Of a stretch of DNA of 64,000 nucleotides, positions 51,071-61,223 are shown in pieces (within the stretch, counting starts at the first letter, position 1; every line of letters starts with the position of its first letter). Below the pieces are notes generated by a model, which saw only the letters and a program-made list of their open reading frames with translations, had not been told where the DNA came from and did no database searches. The stretch spans positions 3,410,001-3,474,000 of the forward strand of contig NZ_CP150302.1 of the NCBI RefSeq assembly GCF_038051945.1, written 5' to 3'. A program made the translations under genes and the position numbers. Source of the stretch: Paenibacillus sp. FSL H3-0469. GTDB taxonomy: Bacteria > Bacillota > Bacilli > Paenibacillales > Paenibacillaceae.

Positions 51071-53839
51071 ATGACCCGTACAACTGCCCACCTGATCTCA
51101 CACACCCATTGGGACCGGGAATGGTATATGCCTTATGAGCGTCACCATGTGCTGCTGGCGAAGCTGATGAACGAGCTGCTGGAGACGCTGGAGCAGGACG
51201 AGCGCTACCGGTACTTCCACCTGGACGGACAGACCATAATTATTGAAGACTATCTGCAAGTGCATCCTGAGAAAAGAGAGCAGCTGGAGCGGTTCATCCG
51301 CGAAGGCCGGATTGTCATCGGTCCCTGGTATGTGCTCCAGGATGAATTCCTGACCAGCTCCGAGGCCAATGTGCGCAATCTGCTGATCGGCCATCAGGAT
51401 GCGGCAAAATATGGCGTGATCTCGAAGCTCGGCTACTTCCCCGATTCCTTCGGCAATATGGGCCAAGCCCCCCAGCTGCTCAAGCAGGCTGACATCGAGA
51501 CTGCGGTGTTCGGCCGTGGCGTGAAGCCGACAGGCTTCGATAATATGGTCGGCGAGCTGAACAGCACCAGCTATGAGTCGCCTTACTCGGAGATGTACTG
51601 GGAATCCCCGGATGGCTCGACCGTGCTGGGACTGCTGTTTGCGAACTGGTACAGCAACGGCAATGAGGTGCCTGTAGATGCAGAGGAAGCTCAGGTCTTC
51701 TGGGACAAAAAGCTCGCGGATGCCGGCAAATACGCCTCCACCCCGGAGCTGCTGTTCATGAACGGCTGTGATCATCAGCCGGTGCAGCGCGATCTCGCGG
51801 ATGCGCTGGAGACCGCCCGGAAGCTGTACCCGGACACGGATTTTGTCCACTCCAGCTTCGAGGCTTATCTGAAGGCGCTGGCCCCTTCGCTGCCTGAGGA
51901 TCTGGTCACCGTGCATGGCGAGCTGCGCAGTCAGCATACAGACGGCTGGGGGACGCTGGTGAATACCGCTTCCGCCCGGGTCTATCTGAAGCAGCTCAAC
52001 CAGCAGGGCCAGACGCTGCTGGAGAAGGGCGCTGAGCCGCTGGCGGCATTGGCTTATCTGGTTAGCGGGCAGGCTTATCCTCATGCCCTGCTGACCTACG
52101 CCTGGAAGACGCTGATGCAGAACCACCCGCATGACAGCATCTGCGGCTGCAGTGTGGATGAGGTTCACCGCGAGATGATCAGCCGCTTCGAGAAGAGCCG
52201 CCATGTCGGCGAAGCTATTATTGAAGACAGTCTGAGAGCGGTCTCCGCACAGATTGGAACCCGGAATGTAGCAAGCTGGGGCGAATCGTCCCGGCCGGTG
52301 ACGGTCTTCAATACTACCGGCTGGGAGCGCAGCGGAACGGTTAGCGTAGCGGTGATCTTCGCCAAGCGTTATTTCAAGGAAGGGCCGAATCCGGCTGCGA
52401 TTGCTGAAGCGCTGGATCAATTACCGCTTGCGCTTGATAGCGGGCGTCTGCTGGACGCTCAAGGGCGGACTGTGGCTTGCAAGGCGGAGGACCTGGGTAC
52501 GCGGTTCGGCTATGAGCTGCCGGATGACCAGTTCCGCAAGCCTTATATGGCCCGGATGGTCCGGCTGACCTTCGAGGCTGCGCAGGTGCCGCCGTTAGGC
52601 TACAGCACCTACGCCTGGACGGGGTCACTGGATGGTGCATCCGCTCGAGCTGCCGGTGCTGCTGATGCGGGTCCGCTTATGCTCCTTGAACAGGGGATGG
52701 AGAATGAATTCCTGGCTGTACGTATCCGCGAGGATGGCTCTTACGATGTGGCCGACAAGCGAACGGGCTGGAGCTTCACCGGACTCGGCGTCTATGAGAA
52801 TTGCGGCGAAATCGGCAATGAATATGTGTTCCGTCAGCCCGAAGGTGATGCTGCACTGACTACCAGAGGACTCGCTGCCCGCATCTCGCTGGCTGAGCAT
52901 GAGCCTTACCGCATCACGTATGAAATCGTACACGAATGGACGATTCCTGCCTCCGCAGACGCTTCGTTCGAGGATGAGAAGCGCAGAATGGTGCCGTTCC
53001 GGCAGCGCAAGGCCGGACGTTCTGCAGAGCAGATGCCGCTGCGGATCGTGACCCGGATCAGCCTGGAGGCCGGAGGGACCGGCGTTCAGGTCTCAGCCGC
53101 GTTCAATAATCAGGCCAAGGATCACCGGCTGCGCGTGCTTTTCCCTACCGGGCTGGCCGCTTCCACCCTGCGGGCCGATTCCATCTTCGAAGCCGCCGAG
53201 CGCAACATTGAACCGGCTGCGGACTGGATCAATCCAAGCAATGCCCAGCACCAGCAGGCTTATGTCAGTGTATCGGACGGCAGCGCCGGACTGCTGGTGG
53301 CCAACAAGGGGCTGAACGAATACGAGGTGCTGCGGGACGGCAGCAACACGATTGCTGTCACCCTGCTGCGCAGCGTATCGGAGCTGGGCGACTGGGGTGT
53401 GTTCCCTACACCGGAGGCCCAGTGCCTCGGCGAGCAGACCGTGGAATTCGCGGTCCGTCCCTTCGCCGGGGATACAGACTGGACGGAGGCTTGTGCCTGG
53501 GCCTATCAGTACCAGGTGCCCTGGTTCACGGTTCAGACCGGCTGGCAGGAGGGTTCCCTCCCTGCGGTCTATCAGCCGCTGGAATGGCAGGGCCGCACTT
53601 TGGCGCTGTCCGCCTTCAAAATGTCCGCAGAGCATGAGGACATGATCCTGCGCTGGTACAATCTGGCGGGAGTAGAGCAAGAGCTCGCGCTTACGCCGCA
53701 TTTTCCCGTGGAGGCCATCCATGCCAGTGATATTCTGGAACGGCGCAAACAGCAGGAAGCCCTGGAAGCAGGCACTCTACGCCACTCTGTCGGTAAAGCT
53801 CAAATTGTCACCTATGCTCTAAAATCCGCAAAATCCTAA
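51071..53839 (+). CDS. GH38 alpha-mannosidase, short type
   Basis: 922 residues, no signal peptide. The N-terminus carries HLISHTHWDREWYMP (zinc His and Asp at residues 10-18), nucleophile Asp in GYFPDSFGNMGQAPQLL near 124, and NHPHDSICGCSVDEVHREM near 355, as in MngB and the streptococcal alpha-1,3-mannosidase branch. This branch differs from the Ams1-like GH38 at 41710. AGGAGG lies before the ATG; GH125 follows after 27 bases, so the two form a small operon that could remove alpha-1,3/1,2 and alpha-1,6 mannose respectively. Confidence 0.94.
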   Translation: MTRTTAHLISHTHWDREWYMPYERHHVLLAKLMNELLETLEQDERYRYFHLDGQTIIIEDYLQVHPEKREQLERFIREGRIVIGPWYVLQDEFLTSSEANVRNLLIGHQDAAKYGVISKLGYFPDSFGNMGQAPQLLKQADIETAVFGRGVKPTGFDNMVGELNSTSYESPYSEMYWESPDGSTVLGLLFANWYSNGNEVPVDAEEAQVFWDKKLADAGKYASTPELLFMNGCDHQPVQRDLADALETARKLYPDTDFVHSSFEAYLKALAPSLPEDLVTVHGELRSQHTDGWGTLVNTASARVYLKQLNQQGQTLLEKGAEPLAALAYLVSGQAYPHALLTYAWKTLMQNHPHDSICGCSVDEVHREMISRFEKSRHVGEAIIEDSLRAVSAQIGTRNVASWGESSRPVTVFNTTGWERSGTVSVAVIFAKRYFKEGPNPAAIAEALDQLPLALDSGRLLDAQGRTVACKAEDLGTRFGYELPDDQFRKPYMARMVRLTFEAAQVPPLGYSTYAWTGSLDGASARAAGAADAGPLMLLEQGMENEFLAVRIREDGSYDVADKRTGWSFTGLGVYENCGEIGNEYVFRQPEGDAALTTRGLAARISLAEHEPYRITYEIVHEWTIPASADASFEDEKRRMVPFRQRKAGRSAEQMPLRIVTRISLEAGGTGVQVSAAFNNQAKDHRLRVLFPTGLAASTLRADSIFEAAERNIEPAADWINPSNAQHQQAYVSVSDGSAGLLVANKGLNEYEVLRDGSNTIAVTLLRSVSELGDWGVFPTPEAQCLGEQTVEFAVRPFAGDTDWTEACAWAYQYQVPWFTVQTGWQEGSLPAVYQPLEWQGRTLALSAFKMSAEHEDMILRWYNLAGVEQELALTPHFPVEAIHASDILERRKQQEALEAGTLRHSVGKAQIVTYALKSAKS

Positions 53840-53866
53840 ATTCACTATGCCAGGAGGAATTACATC

Positions 53867-55147
53867 ATGAATCTGCCAGCTTCCATTACCGCCTATCTGA
53901 ATGAGGCCGATGAACGGCTTGCGCATCACCCGAAATTGCAGCAGTTGTTCCGCAACTGCTTCCCGAACACACTGGAGACAACAACCAAGCTGCTGGAGGA
54001 CGGCACGACCTTCGTGTTCACCGGCGATATTCCGGCCATGTGGCTGCGCGATTCGACGGAGCAGGTGCGGCACTATATTCCTTTTGCCAAGCATGACCCT
54101 GAATTGCAGCGGATTCTCCGCGGCCTGATTGCCCGCCAGATGTTCTATGTGAATATTGATCCGTACACCAACGCCTTCAACGAGACGGCAAGCGACAAGC
54201 ATTACCGCGATACGGACGACTGTAACCTGAACCCGTGGATGTGGGAACGCAAATATGAGCTGGACTCCCTCTGCTTCGTCGTTCAGCTGGCTTATATGTA
54301 CTGGAAGGAAGCGGAGCAGACCGATATCTTCGATGCTGCCTGCTATCAGGCGCTGACCTCGATTGTGAACACGATTGAGACCGAGCAGCGCCACGGGGAG
54401 AAGTCCCCGTACCACTTCGTCCGCCAGACGCTGAAGGATACCGAGACCTTGCAGAATGACGGCCGGGGAATGCCGGTCAACTATACGGGGATGAGCTGGT
54501 CGGGCTTCCGCCCAAGCGATGATAGCTGCGAATTCGGCTACAACATTCCTTCGAATATGTTCGCTGTGGTTATTCTGGGATATATTGGCGAGATGGCAAC
54601 TGAGGTATATAAGGATGAGCGGCTGGCGGCGAGAGCAGCGAAGCTGCGCAAAGAGATCGACTTCGGCATCCGTACCTACGGCATCGTAACCCATCCGAAA
54701 TACGGCAGAATCTACGCCTATGAGACAGATGGCTACGGCAACTACTCGCTGATGGACGATGCCGGTACGCCGGGGCTGATCTCTATTCCTTATATTGGGT
54801 ATGTGGGCGTGGAGGATGAGATCTATCAGAACACCCGCCGGTTCGCGCTCAGCTTCGACAACCCCTTCTATTTCGAGGGCAAGCACGCCAAGGGCATCGG
54901 CAGCCCGCACACACCGGGCGGTTACGTCTGGCATATGGCACTGTCCATGCAGGCGCTGACGGCTAATAACGATGAGGAGATCAAGGAGCTGATCGACATG
55001 TTGATTCGCACCGATGCCGATACCGGCTACATGCACGAGGGCTTCCACCCGGATGATCCGGCTGACTTCTCGCGCGAGTGGTTCGCCTGGTCCAACAGCC
55101 TGTTCGCTACGCTGATCGGTAAGGCGATGGATAAAGGGCTGGTGTAG
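53867..55147 (+). CDS. GH125 exo-alpha-1,6-mannosidase
   Basis: 426 residues, no signal peptide, (alpha/alpha)6 barrel. Family landmarks: FTGDIPAMWLRDSTEQV near 51-67, DPYTNAFNE, RKYELDSLCFVVQL, MSWSGFRPSDD, YNIPSNMFAVV, and HEGFHPDDP with SREWFAWSNSLF near the C-terminus. Characterised members remove non-reducing alpha-1,6-linked mannose from N-glycans. AGGAGG precedes the ATG. It completes the set of alpha-mannosidases of the locus. Confidence 0.94.
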   Translation: MNLPASITAYLNEADERLAHHPKLQQLFRNCFPNTLETTTKLLEDGTTFVFTGDIPAMWLRDSTEQVRHYIPFAKHDPELQRILRGLIARQMFYVNIDPYTNAFNETASDKHYRDTDDCNLNPWMWERKYELDSLCFVVQLAYMYWKEAEQTDIFDAACYQALTSIVNTIETEQRHGEKSPYHFVRQTLKDTETLQNDGRGMPVNYTGMSWSGFRPSDDSCEFGYNIPSNMFAVVILGYIGEMATEVYKDERLAARAAKLRKEIDFGIRTYGIVTHPKYGRIYAYETDGYGNYSLMDDAGTPGLISIPYIGYVGVEDEIYQNTRRFALSFDNPFYFEGKHAKGIGSPHTPGGYVWHMALSMQALTANNDEEIKELIDMLIRTDADTGYMHEGFHPDDPADFSREWFAWSNSLFATLIGKAMDKGLV

Positions 55148-55218
55148 GGGGTAGCGGGAAATCAAACAGAACTTTCGGTTTTGCCACTAATAGAGAAGCT
55201 AATACTAGCAATCTCCAT

Positions 55219-55260
55219 AAAAAACAAGGACCTGGATAAGTCCCAGTGTCCTTGTTTTTG
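55219..55260 (+). terminator. Terminator of the GH38-GH125 operon
   Basis: Arms 55220-55231 and 55248-55259 form a perfect 12-bp stem (CAAGGAC/GTCCTTG extended by A/T pairs), with an inner CTGG...CCAG. A run of five T ends the 3' arm. It is symmetrical enough to work in both directions. The rest of 55148-55417 shows nothing else. Confidence 0.88.
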
Positions 55261-55417
55261 CACCCCTGTGAATACCTTCACCTAGCTAATATTGATTCAG
55301 ACCCTAGCAGTTTACCTTCAATAGTTCTTAAGCTTCCTGCCCCTGAACCATAGATCATTCATCATCTGGTTAATTCCGTCAAGCTTGTTTCCGTTCTATT
55401 CTCAAACCAACATATTT

Positions 55418-56224
55418 TTACTGCGATTCATAATTCCCTTGACTTACGGCTTGTCTGTCCGCTGCATCATCGGGTCCATTGCCCCATACATAGCCTGCTC
55501 CATCCGCCCCAGCATATAAAGCTGATAGAGAGAATAAAACACTACCTGTAAATCCATAATTATAGTTCCCAAACCACTCTGAAGTGTGTATTTCGTTATT
55601 ATATTTTAATAACATTGTCCATTGTTTGTAGTAAGGGGTATATCCTGGAACCGATTTGTAGTCCCAAGCACCACCTGCCTGAACTCTTGCTACCCAGTAT
55701 CCAAAAGTTGCACTATATGCTGCTGCCGGATCTCCAAAAATACCACCAGCTAATGATTGATAATAGTTAATCATTTGACTTCTATTTGTATAAGCTATGT
55801 TGTATGCACTAAGCGTAGGAGGAGCACCTGGATCGCTGAAAGGAACTATAAACGATAATTCATTTGTTGATAGTCTTTTTTGGTCTTTCTCGAATACATC
55901 TCTTGTTACTTCTTCTTTTGTGCCAATTTTTACATTGAAATCCTTATCGAAATGTACCCCACCAATTTCAATAGCGAAATTAATACTATTCATATTTTCA
56001 AGATATTTATTAAACAGATACTCGTCAACGCCAAGTTCATATGCACTAGTATTAATAGCAATTCTACCTGCGGTATCAATCGTTGCCAGTCCTTTCGAAA
56101 CGACAGTCTGATGAATCTCCATAATCTCATCAGTTTGACTTTTCTGTCCATCTTGTGGATTTGCTGAAACTAAGCCGGAAAACAGTGAAAACATTACAAT
56201 GACCAAGCTAAATATTTTCTTCAT
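55418..56224 (-). CDS. Secreted protein with polymorphic-toxin-type-44-like C-terminus
   Basis: 268 residues. A signal peptide (MKKIFSLVIVMFSLFSGLVS, cut after VSA) is followed by a roughly 125-residue pro- or adaptor region without Cys, then a C-terminal domain (about 145-268) with VQAGGAWDYK, WFGNYNYGFTGS and a final PDDAADRQAVSQGNY. That order (WDYK, GN-x-x-YG-x-x-G, D-x-x-D-x-x-x-I/V-x-x-G) is what I know from the Ntox44 domain of polymorphic toxins, a predicted nuclease. Here it is exported by Sec rather than carried on a T7SS or Rhs protein. Coding DNA is clearly more AT-rich than the neighbours, pointing to transfer. AGGAGG precedes the ATG. Domain assignment is by memory of motifs. 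Confidence 0.65.
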   Translation of the reverse strand: MKKIFSLVIVMFSLFSGLVSANPQDGQKSQTDEIMEIHQTVVSKGLATIDTAGRIAINTSAYELGVDEYLFNKYLENMNSINFAIEIGGVHFDKDFNVKIGTKEEVTRDVFEKDQKRLSTNELSFIVPFSDPGAPPTLSAYNIAYTNRSQMINYYQSLAGGIFGDPAAAYSATFGYWVARVQAGGAWDYKSVPGYTPYYKQWTMLLKYNNEIHTSEWFGNYNYGFTGSVLFSLSALYAGADGAGYVWGNGPDDAADRQAVSQGNYESQ

Positions 56225-56364
56225 AAAATCGCCCTCCTAGAATAACATTAAGAACAAAAAATGGAGTATAGGTATTGGGTATGATTGAAGGTGAGGAGAA
56301 TGTCCTCGAAAATGCAACTATATGTAACATTATGTAATTTAATGACTAAATGAGGTGATTAATT

Positions 56365-56769
56365 ATGCTAAAGCTGAATAATATCAGTTGTATGTATGCT
56401 TTATTATTATTCATTGAATTACAATTAATGGGGAATGTAAATAGATTGAGTAGGACAACTGGTTTAGATTTCGTTTTTACAAATAGATTGGTCTCAATTT
56501 TTAATATAATATTTTTTATATTAGGCACGGCTTTCTTCGTTTTTTATACCAACAAACATTTTAAAGAATCTAAATTAAATTATTTCACGGCAATTCTATG
56601 GTTGCCATACTTCGCCATTTTCGTATTTGTTTTTACCGCAATATGGCCAAATGTGAATCCTGCTGAAATGGTTCCTCCAGTGCATGGACTCCTTGCTATT
56701 GGTGCTATGGTTATATATCCTTTTTATATAACTTTTATTAATTTGTTAAGCACCCTTAAATACAATTAA
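56365..56769 (+). CDS. Small four-helix membrane protein, divergent from the toxin-like gene
   Basis: 134 residues with about four hydrophobic helices (about 7-23, 39-60, 70-95, 105-130), no recognised family. AGGTGA lies seven bases before ATG 56365, so it looks translated. It shares the AT-rich composition of the toxin-like gene and is transcribed away from it from a 140-base common gap that contains a small inverted repeat (GAGGA...TCCTC, about 56293-56307). An immunity or export role is a guess from position only. Confidence 0.6.
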   Translation: MLKLNNISCMYALLLFIELQLMGNVNRLSRTTGLDFVFTNRLVSIFNIIFFILGTAFFVFYTNKHFKESKLNYFTAILWLPYFAIFVFVFTAIWPNVNPAEMVPPVHGLLAIGAMVIYPFYITFINLLSTLKYN

Positions 56770-56844
56770 TTAAAAAGTGGTTCGGCAGCGCTCATTCGTT
56801 CATTAATAGTTGGAAGAGATCCACCCCCTACTTCCTACAAGCAG

Positions 56845-56889
56845 AAAACGGCTGCGGCTCCCTTGAACTCAAGGAGGCCGCAGCCGTTT
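56845..56889 (-). terminator. Terminator of deoC
   Basis: Near-perfect hairpin: AAACGGCTGCGGC... (from 56846) pairs with ...GCCGCAGCCGTTT (to 56889), with an inner CTTGA-ACT-CAAG loop stem. Minus strand continues TTTTCTGC. It is 23 bases after the deoC stop. Confidence 0.88.
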
Positions 56890-56912
56890 CTATGTGTCTA
56901 GCCTACCTATGC

Positions 56913-57590
56913 TTAGTAACCGCTCTGGCTCTGCTCGCCCTTGGCAATGGCTACGCCGCCGCTGGTTCCGATCCGGCTGGCGCCTGCGCCGATCATCACG
57001 AGGGCGTCTTCCGCGCTGCGTACACCGCCGGAAGCCTTCACGCCGATCTCAGGACCGACCGTTGCCCGCATCAGGGCGATATCTTCCTTCGTTGCCCCGC
57101 CGGTCGAGAAGCCGGTCGAAGTCTTCACGAAGTCTGCGCCCGCTTCTACAGCAAGCTTGCAGGCACGGACCTTCTCCTCTTCCGTCAGCAGGCAGGCCTC
57201 AATGATGACCTTGGTCAGCGCTTTGCCGCGCGCTGCTTCAACTACAGCAACCATATCGCGCTTCACCAGCTCGTCATTGCCGTCCTTCAGTGCGCCGATA
57301 TTGATGACCATGTCCACCTCTCCGGCACCGTTCGCAATAGCATCCTTCGTCTCAAACGCCTTCGTCTCAGGAGTCGAGGCTCCCAGCGGGAAGCCGATTA
57401 CGGTACATACTTTCACTTCTGGTGTATCCTTCAGCACGGCATGGGCCGTAGCTACCCAGGCCGGATTCACGCACACCGAAGCGAATTTGTAAGCCTTGGC
57501 TTCCTCAGCCAGCTTGATAATATCGTCTTTACGGGCATCCGCCTTCAGCAGCGTATGATCAATAATCCCGGATATTGTAGTTTCACTCAT
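56913..57590 (-). CDS. deoC: Deoxyribose-phosphate aldolase
   Basis: Class I aldolase that splits 2-deoxyribose-5-phosphate to acetaldehyde and glyceraldehyde-3-phosphate. 225 residues, TIM barrel: [10 protein letters not shown] at the start, [34 protein letters not shown], Schiff-base Lys in [14 protein letters not shown] near 155, and VKASGGVRS near 180. ATG 57590 has GGAGG eight bases upstream; the ORF's first codon lies before that site. Single gene with its own terminator; no other nucleoside genes are nearby. Confidence 0.95.
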   Translation of the reverse strand: MSETTISGIIDHTLLKADARKDDIIKLAEEAKAYKFASVCVNPAWVATAHAVLKDTPEVKVCTVIGFPLGASTPETKAFETKDAIANGAGEVDMVINIGALKDGNDELVKRDMVAVVEAARGKALTKVIIEACLLTEEEKVRACKLAVEAGADFVKTSTGFSTGGATKEDIALMRATVGPEIGVKASGGVRSAEDALVMIGAGASRIGTSGGVAIAKGEQSQSGY

Positions 57591-57740
57591 GTTCAATTCC
57601 TCCATATAATCGGTAATAGATGTTCACGTCCCTTGTAATCATACCAATAGTCGTAAGCTTTTGAAAGCTGGAGGGCATAACATCTGCTAATCCTGTATCC
57701 ACTCCGGGCAATATAGATCAAGCCCGCCGATCCCCTAGCC

Positions 57741-59498
57741 CTATACATTCACCTGCCGGATGGCCTCCCGCAGATCGCCCGTACTCGCGCTGACGCTCAG
57801 CGAAGCCTCATAGACTTCTTTGATTCGCGCCAATTGCAGATCGGTCAGCTCACGGATCTCCCGGGTCTGCTCCGAGACCTCTCCGGCAATATCGGCCATG
57901 CTGCCCACCGCTGCCGCAACCTCCTCCGAGCCGGCGGAGAGCTGCTCCGCTGTCGCAGACACATCAATGATCTGTCCAGCCACCTCCCGGAAGGCGGCGG
58001 AGGCCTCCAGCAGAGCAGCCTCCGCCTCGGCTGACATCCGCACCCCTTCCTTCACTTCAGCAGACGCTTCCGTCATCTGTACCCCGATGCTAGCCGAAGC
58101 CTGGCTGATATGCAGCAGCAGCTCGGCCACCCGCTCGGCGGAGGCGGTGGAGCCTTCCGCCAGCTTGCGCACTTCACCGGCTACGACCGTGAATCCCCTG
58201 CCGTGCTCCCCCGCACGCGCCGCCTCAATCGAGGCATTCAGCGCAAGCAGCTTTGTCTGATCCGCAGACTCCCTGATCGCAGCCAGCGCGCCTTCAATCT
58301 CACCGGTATAGCCTTGCAGCCGAAGCACGATATCCAGCGTCTCCCCGGTGGATGCGGAGATCGATTTCATCTGCTGATTGGTATGGTTCATGGCCGTCTG
58401 GGATGCCTCTGCAATGTCCAGCGCCTTGACCGCGAATTCCGAGACCGCAGCCGAGGCCTCCGAGATGCGCGAGATACCCAGCGCCATCTCGTCCATGGCC
58501 ACGGCACTGCTCTGCGCGCCTTCGGTCTGCGAATGGGCACCGGCGTCAATATCGCTGATTCTCCCGCTCACCGTCTCACTCATCTTCAGCACATCATCGG
58601 CATTCCTGGCGAAGGTCTCCGAGGAGCCGTAGAGACTGTCGGACGCGGTGGACACCCCGGATACAATCCCCTTCACTCTGGCATTCAGATCTCCCGACAT
58701 CTGGAGCATCGCCTGATACGCCCTGCCAATCTCATCCCGGGAGGTGACCGGACGGGCATGCAGAGTGCGGGCTGCCCCGGCCAGATCCCCTTCCGCCATG
58801 GAGCCCGCACTCTGCGTAATGGTCGCCAGCGGACGCAGGGACCGGGAGACGAACCAGGCCAGCACCGCGAGTGCGCCCAGAGACAGAGCTAGAATAATAC
58901 TATAGAGCGGCAGGCTCTCCATCAGGACATCACGGGTCAGCGTACTCAGGACAGCCACATCGGTGTCAATGCCCAGCGCCCCGACCAGCCGCCCGCCCGC
59001 ATCCTTCATAGGGACGAAAGCTGAGATATAATCTCCGTATTCAGGATTGCGGATCAGCGGCGTGCTGGCGTTCTCTCCGGCCAGGACCGACTGCACCGCA
59101 GCAGCAGGCATATCCGTAGCCTCATTGATCCCCGATGCCAGCGGGTCTCCCTCCGGCCTGCCGTCAATCATCAGCTGCGGCTGGTTAGCCTCATCAATCC
59201 GTACAAAATATACATAACGGGCACCAATCGACTTCCGAAACTGATCCAGTTCATGGCGGAGGGACCAGTAGAGGTCCGACTCCTGCGGATCGGCCAGGAA
59301 TCCGCTGTAGCGGCCGGCATCAATCTGGGTCACATAATGGCTGGCAATACTCATGTTGTAGCTGCTGATCGTCCCTTTGACCGCTGATCCCGTGTTCATC
59401 CATTGAATGGCGGCGTTGCCTGCTGTAATGGATAGAATCACTAAGGTCATAACACAGAGAATACGGGCAATCAGTCTGGTTCGGATAAAAGAAAACAT
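57741..59498 (-). CDS. Methyl-accepting chemotaxis protein
   Basis: 585-residue chemoreceptor. Helix about 10-30, extracytoplasmic Cache-like sensor about 35-195 ([32 protein letters not shown]), second helix about 200-222, HAMP about 215-270, then the long coiled-coil signalling domain with the conserved tip [28 protein letters not shown] at about 415-445 (read in two pieces). Ligand unknown. It stands alone; I looked for a sigma-D promoter and did not find one. A GGAAGG site lies before ATG 59498. Confidence 0.94.
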   Translation of the reverse strand: MFSFIRTRLIARILCVMTLVILSITAGNAAIQWMNTGSAVKGTISSYNMSIASHYVTQIDAGRYSGFLADPQESDLYWSLRHELDQFRKSIGARYVYFVRIDEANQPQLMIDGRPEGDPLASGINEATDMPAAAVQSVLAGENASTPLIRNPEYGDYISAFVPMKDAGGRLVGALGIDTDVAVLSTLTRDVLMESLPLYSIILALSLGALAVLAWFVSRSLRPLATITQSAGSMAEGDLAGAARTLHARPVTSRDEIGRAYQAMLQMSGDLNARVKGIVSGVSTASDSLYGSSETFARNADDVLKMSETVSGRISDIDAGAHSQTEGAQSSAVAMDEMALGISRISEASAAVSEFAVKALDIAEASQTAMNHTNQQMKSISASTGETLDIVLRLQGYTGEIEGALAAIRESADQTKLLALNASIEAARAGEHGRGFTVVAGEVRKLAEGSTASAERVAELLLHISQASASIGVQMTEASAEVKEGVRMSAEAEAALLEASAAFREVAGQIIDVSATAEQLSAGSEEVAAAVGSMADIAGEVSEQTREIRELTDLQLARIKEVYEASLSVSASTGDLREAIRQVNV

Positions 59499-59656
59499 GG
59501 AGGCCTTCCCTTTCGCGCATCACAATTGCGTGGTTAAAGTAGGGCCACCCGAATAAGCAAAAGCAATGACAAATGTCCCTCTACCGGAAAATTTCGACAA
59601 ACTTTTCAAAAATCCTTTTCCCAAAGGGGTACAAACGATTAAATTTTGAACCATTC

Positions 59657-59702
59657 AAAAAAAAGACTGCTTCTGAAGCTCAACCGCTCCAAAAACAGCC
59701 TT
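59657..59702 (-). terminator. Terminator of the aroA-SulP unit
   Basis: Minus strand: AAGGCTG...CAGTCTT outer stem with inner TTTTGGAGC/GCTTCAGAA pairing, followed by eight T (complement of 59657-59664). It is 26 bases after the SulP stop. Confidence 0.82.
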
Positions 59703-59727
59703 CTATCCCTTGTCCGTTAATTATCCG

Positions 59728-61182
59728 TCAATGGCCGTCCGAAGACGACAATCCAACCCGCTGCACCAGCCGGGCACTTTCTTCATTTAGACCCGTGAGA
59801 GTGACCTTAGTACCCAGTGCCGCGTATTTGTCCATCGTCTTGGCAATGGCCCCCACCGCCGACTGATCCCACACATGGGAACGGCTGAAATCGATAATGA
59901 CCTGTGCCGGATCACTGTCATACATGAATTCATTCACGAAATGGCTCGTGGTTCCGAAGAACAGCTGGCCCGATACCCGATAAGTCGTTACAGATGCTGT
60001 AGTATGAACACTCAGCTGGAGGGATGCGATTTTCCAGGCAAAAGACAAAGCACTCAGCAGCACGCCGAACAGCACGCCGATCGACAGATTATCGGTAGCT
60101 ACTACTGTAACCACAGTGACCACCATGACCAGGGCATCGCTTAGCGGAACCCTCCGCAAGGAGGTCAGGGACTTCCATTCGAAGGTGCTGATGCAGACCA
60201 TAATCATTACACCGACCAGTGCGCCCATCGGAATCTTCTTAACGACATCACCCAACACAAGAATCAGGAACAATAGGAAGATCCCGGAGACAAAAGTGGA
60301 CAAGCGTGTCCGTCCGCCTGATTTCATATTGACCATCGACTGGCCGATCATCGCGCAGCCCGCCATGCCTCCGAAGAAACCGGTCACAATGTTGGCCAGC
60401 CCCTGCCCCTTCGCTTCCCGGTTCTTATCGCTGCCGGTGCCCGTAATATCATCAATCAGCGTAGCCGTCATCAGCGATTCCAGTAATCCAACTACCGCGA
60501 GAGAGAGCGAATACGGCAGAATAATCAGCAGCGTATCCAGCGTCAAGGGAAGGCTCGGCAGATGGAATACCGGCAGTGCCGAAGTAATAGTCCCCATATC
60601 GCCTACGGTTCTTACATCCAGCCCCAGCATAATGCTGAGTACCGAGACTACGACAATGGCGACCAGCGCCGACGGCACCGCCTTGGTGACCCGGGGAACC
60701 GTATAGATGATGACCAGCGTAAGAGCCACCAATGCGTACATGATCCAGCCCTGTCCTTCGAAATGCACCAGCTGAGCCATAAAGATCAGAATCGCCAGCG
60801 CGTTGACAAAGCCCGTCATGACCGGCTGCGGCAGGAAGGTGATGAACCGGCCCAGCTTCAGCAGTCCCATCACAATCTGCAGGATGCCAGCCAGCACCGT
60901 AGCCGCGAACAGATACTCAATGCCGTGCGACAGCACCAGGCTGCCGACCAGGAGCGCCATCGCTCCTGTCGCCGCCGAGATCATCCCCGGCCGCCCGCCG
61001 GCGAAGGCTGTTACAATAGCGATACAGAAGGAGGCGTACAAACCAACCATCGGGCTTACGCCAGCAAGGATGGAGAAAGCAATCGCTTCAGGAATTAAGG
61101 CAATAGCCACGGTCATGCCCGATAAAATATCACTCCGTGTGTTGGAGAACCAACCGTTGTTGTATGAGACGATTTGCTTCAA
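59728..61182 (-). CDS. SulP-family anion transporter with STAS domain
   Basis: Inner-membrane anion transporter, 484 residues. Membrane domain with many helices: [20 protein letters not shown] near the start, the [17 protein letters not shown] segment near 62, and [17 protein letters not shown]; then a cytoplasmic STAS domain at about 400-480 ([19 protein letters not shown]). Related proteins carry sulfate, bicarbonate or other anions. Start is TTG 61182 with AGGAGG ten bases upstream. Only 41 bases separate it from the aroA stop and I see no terminator between, so it is likely read from the T-box-controlled transcript. Confidence 0.92.
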   Translation of the reverse strand: MKQIVSYNNGWFSNTRSDILSGMTVAIALIPEAIAFSILAGVSPMVGLYASFCIAIVTAFAGGRPGMISAATGAMALLVGSLVLSHGIEYLFAATVLAGILQIVMGLLKLGRFITFLPQPVMTGFVNALAILIFMAQLVHFEGQGWIMYALVALTLVIIYTVPRVTKAVPSALVAIVVVSVLSIMLGLDVRTVGDMGTITSALPVFHLPSLPLTLDTLLIILPYSLSLAVVGLLESLMTATLIDDITGTGSDKNREAKGQGLANIVTGFFGGMAGCAMIGQSMVNMKSGGRTRLSTFVSGIFLLFLILVLGDVVKKIPMGALVGVMIMVCISTFEWKSLTSLRRVPLSDALVMVVTVVTVVATDNLSIGVLFGVLLSALSFAWKIASLQLSVHTTASVTTYRVSGQLFFGTTSHFVNEFMYDSDPAQVIIDFSRSHVWDQSAVGAIAKTMDKYAALGTKVTLTGLNEESARLVQRVGLSSSDGH

Positions 61183-61223
61183 AATTTCAGTTCCTCCTAG
61201 TGCCTGAATTCACCCTTTTCAGC

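Noticed and set aside
59499..59656. Sigma-D promoter for the chemoreceptor gene
   Set aside because: No TAAA-N15-GCCGATAT-like sequence was found on the minus strand upstream of 59498.
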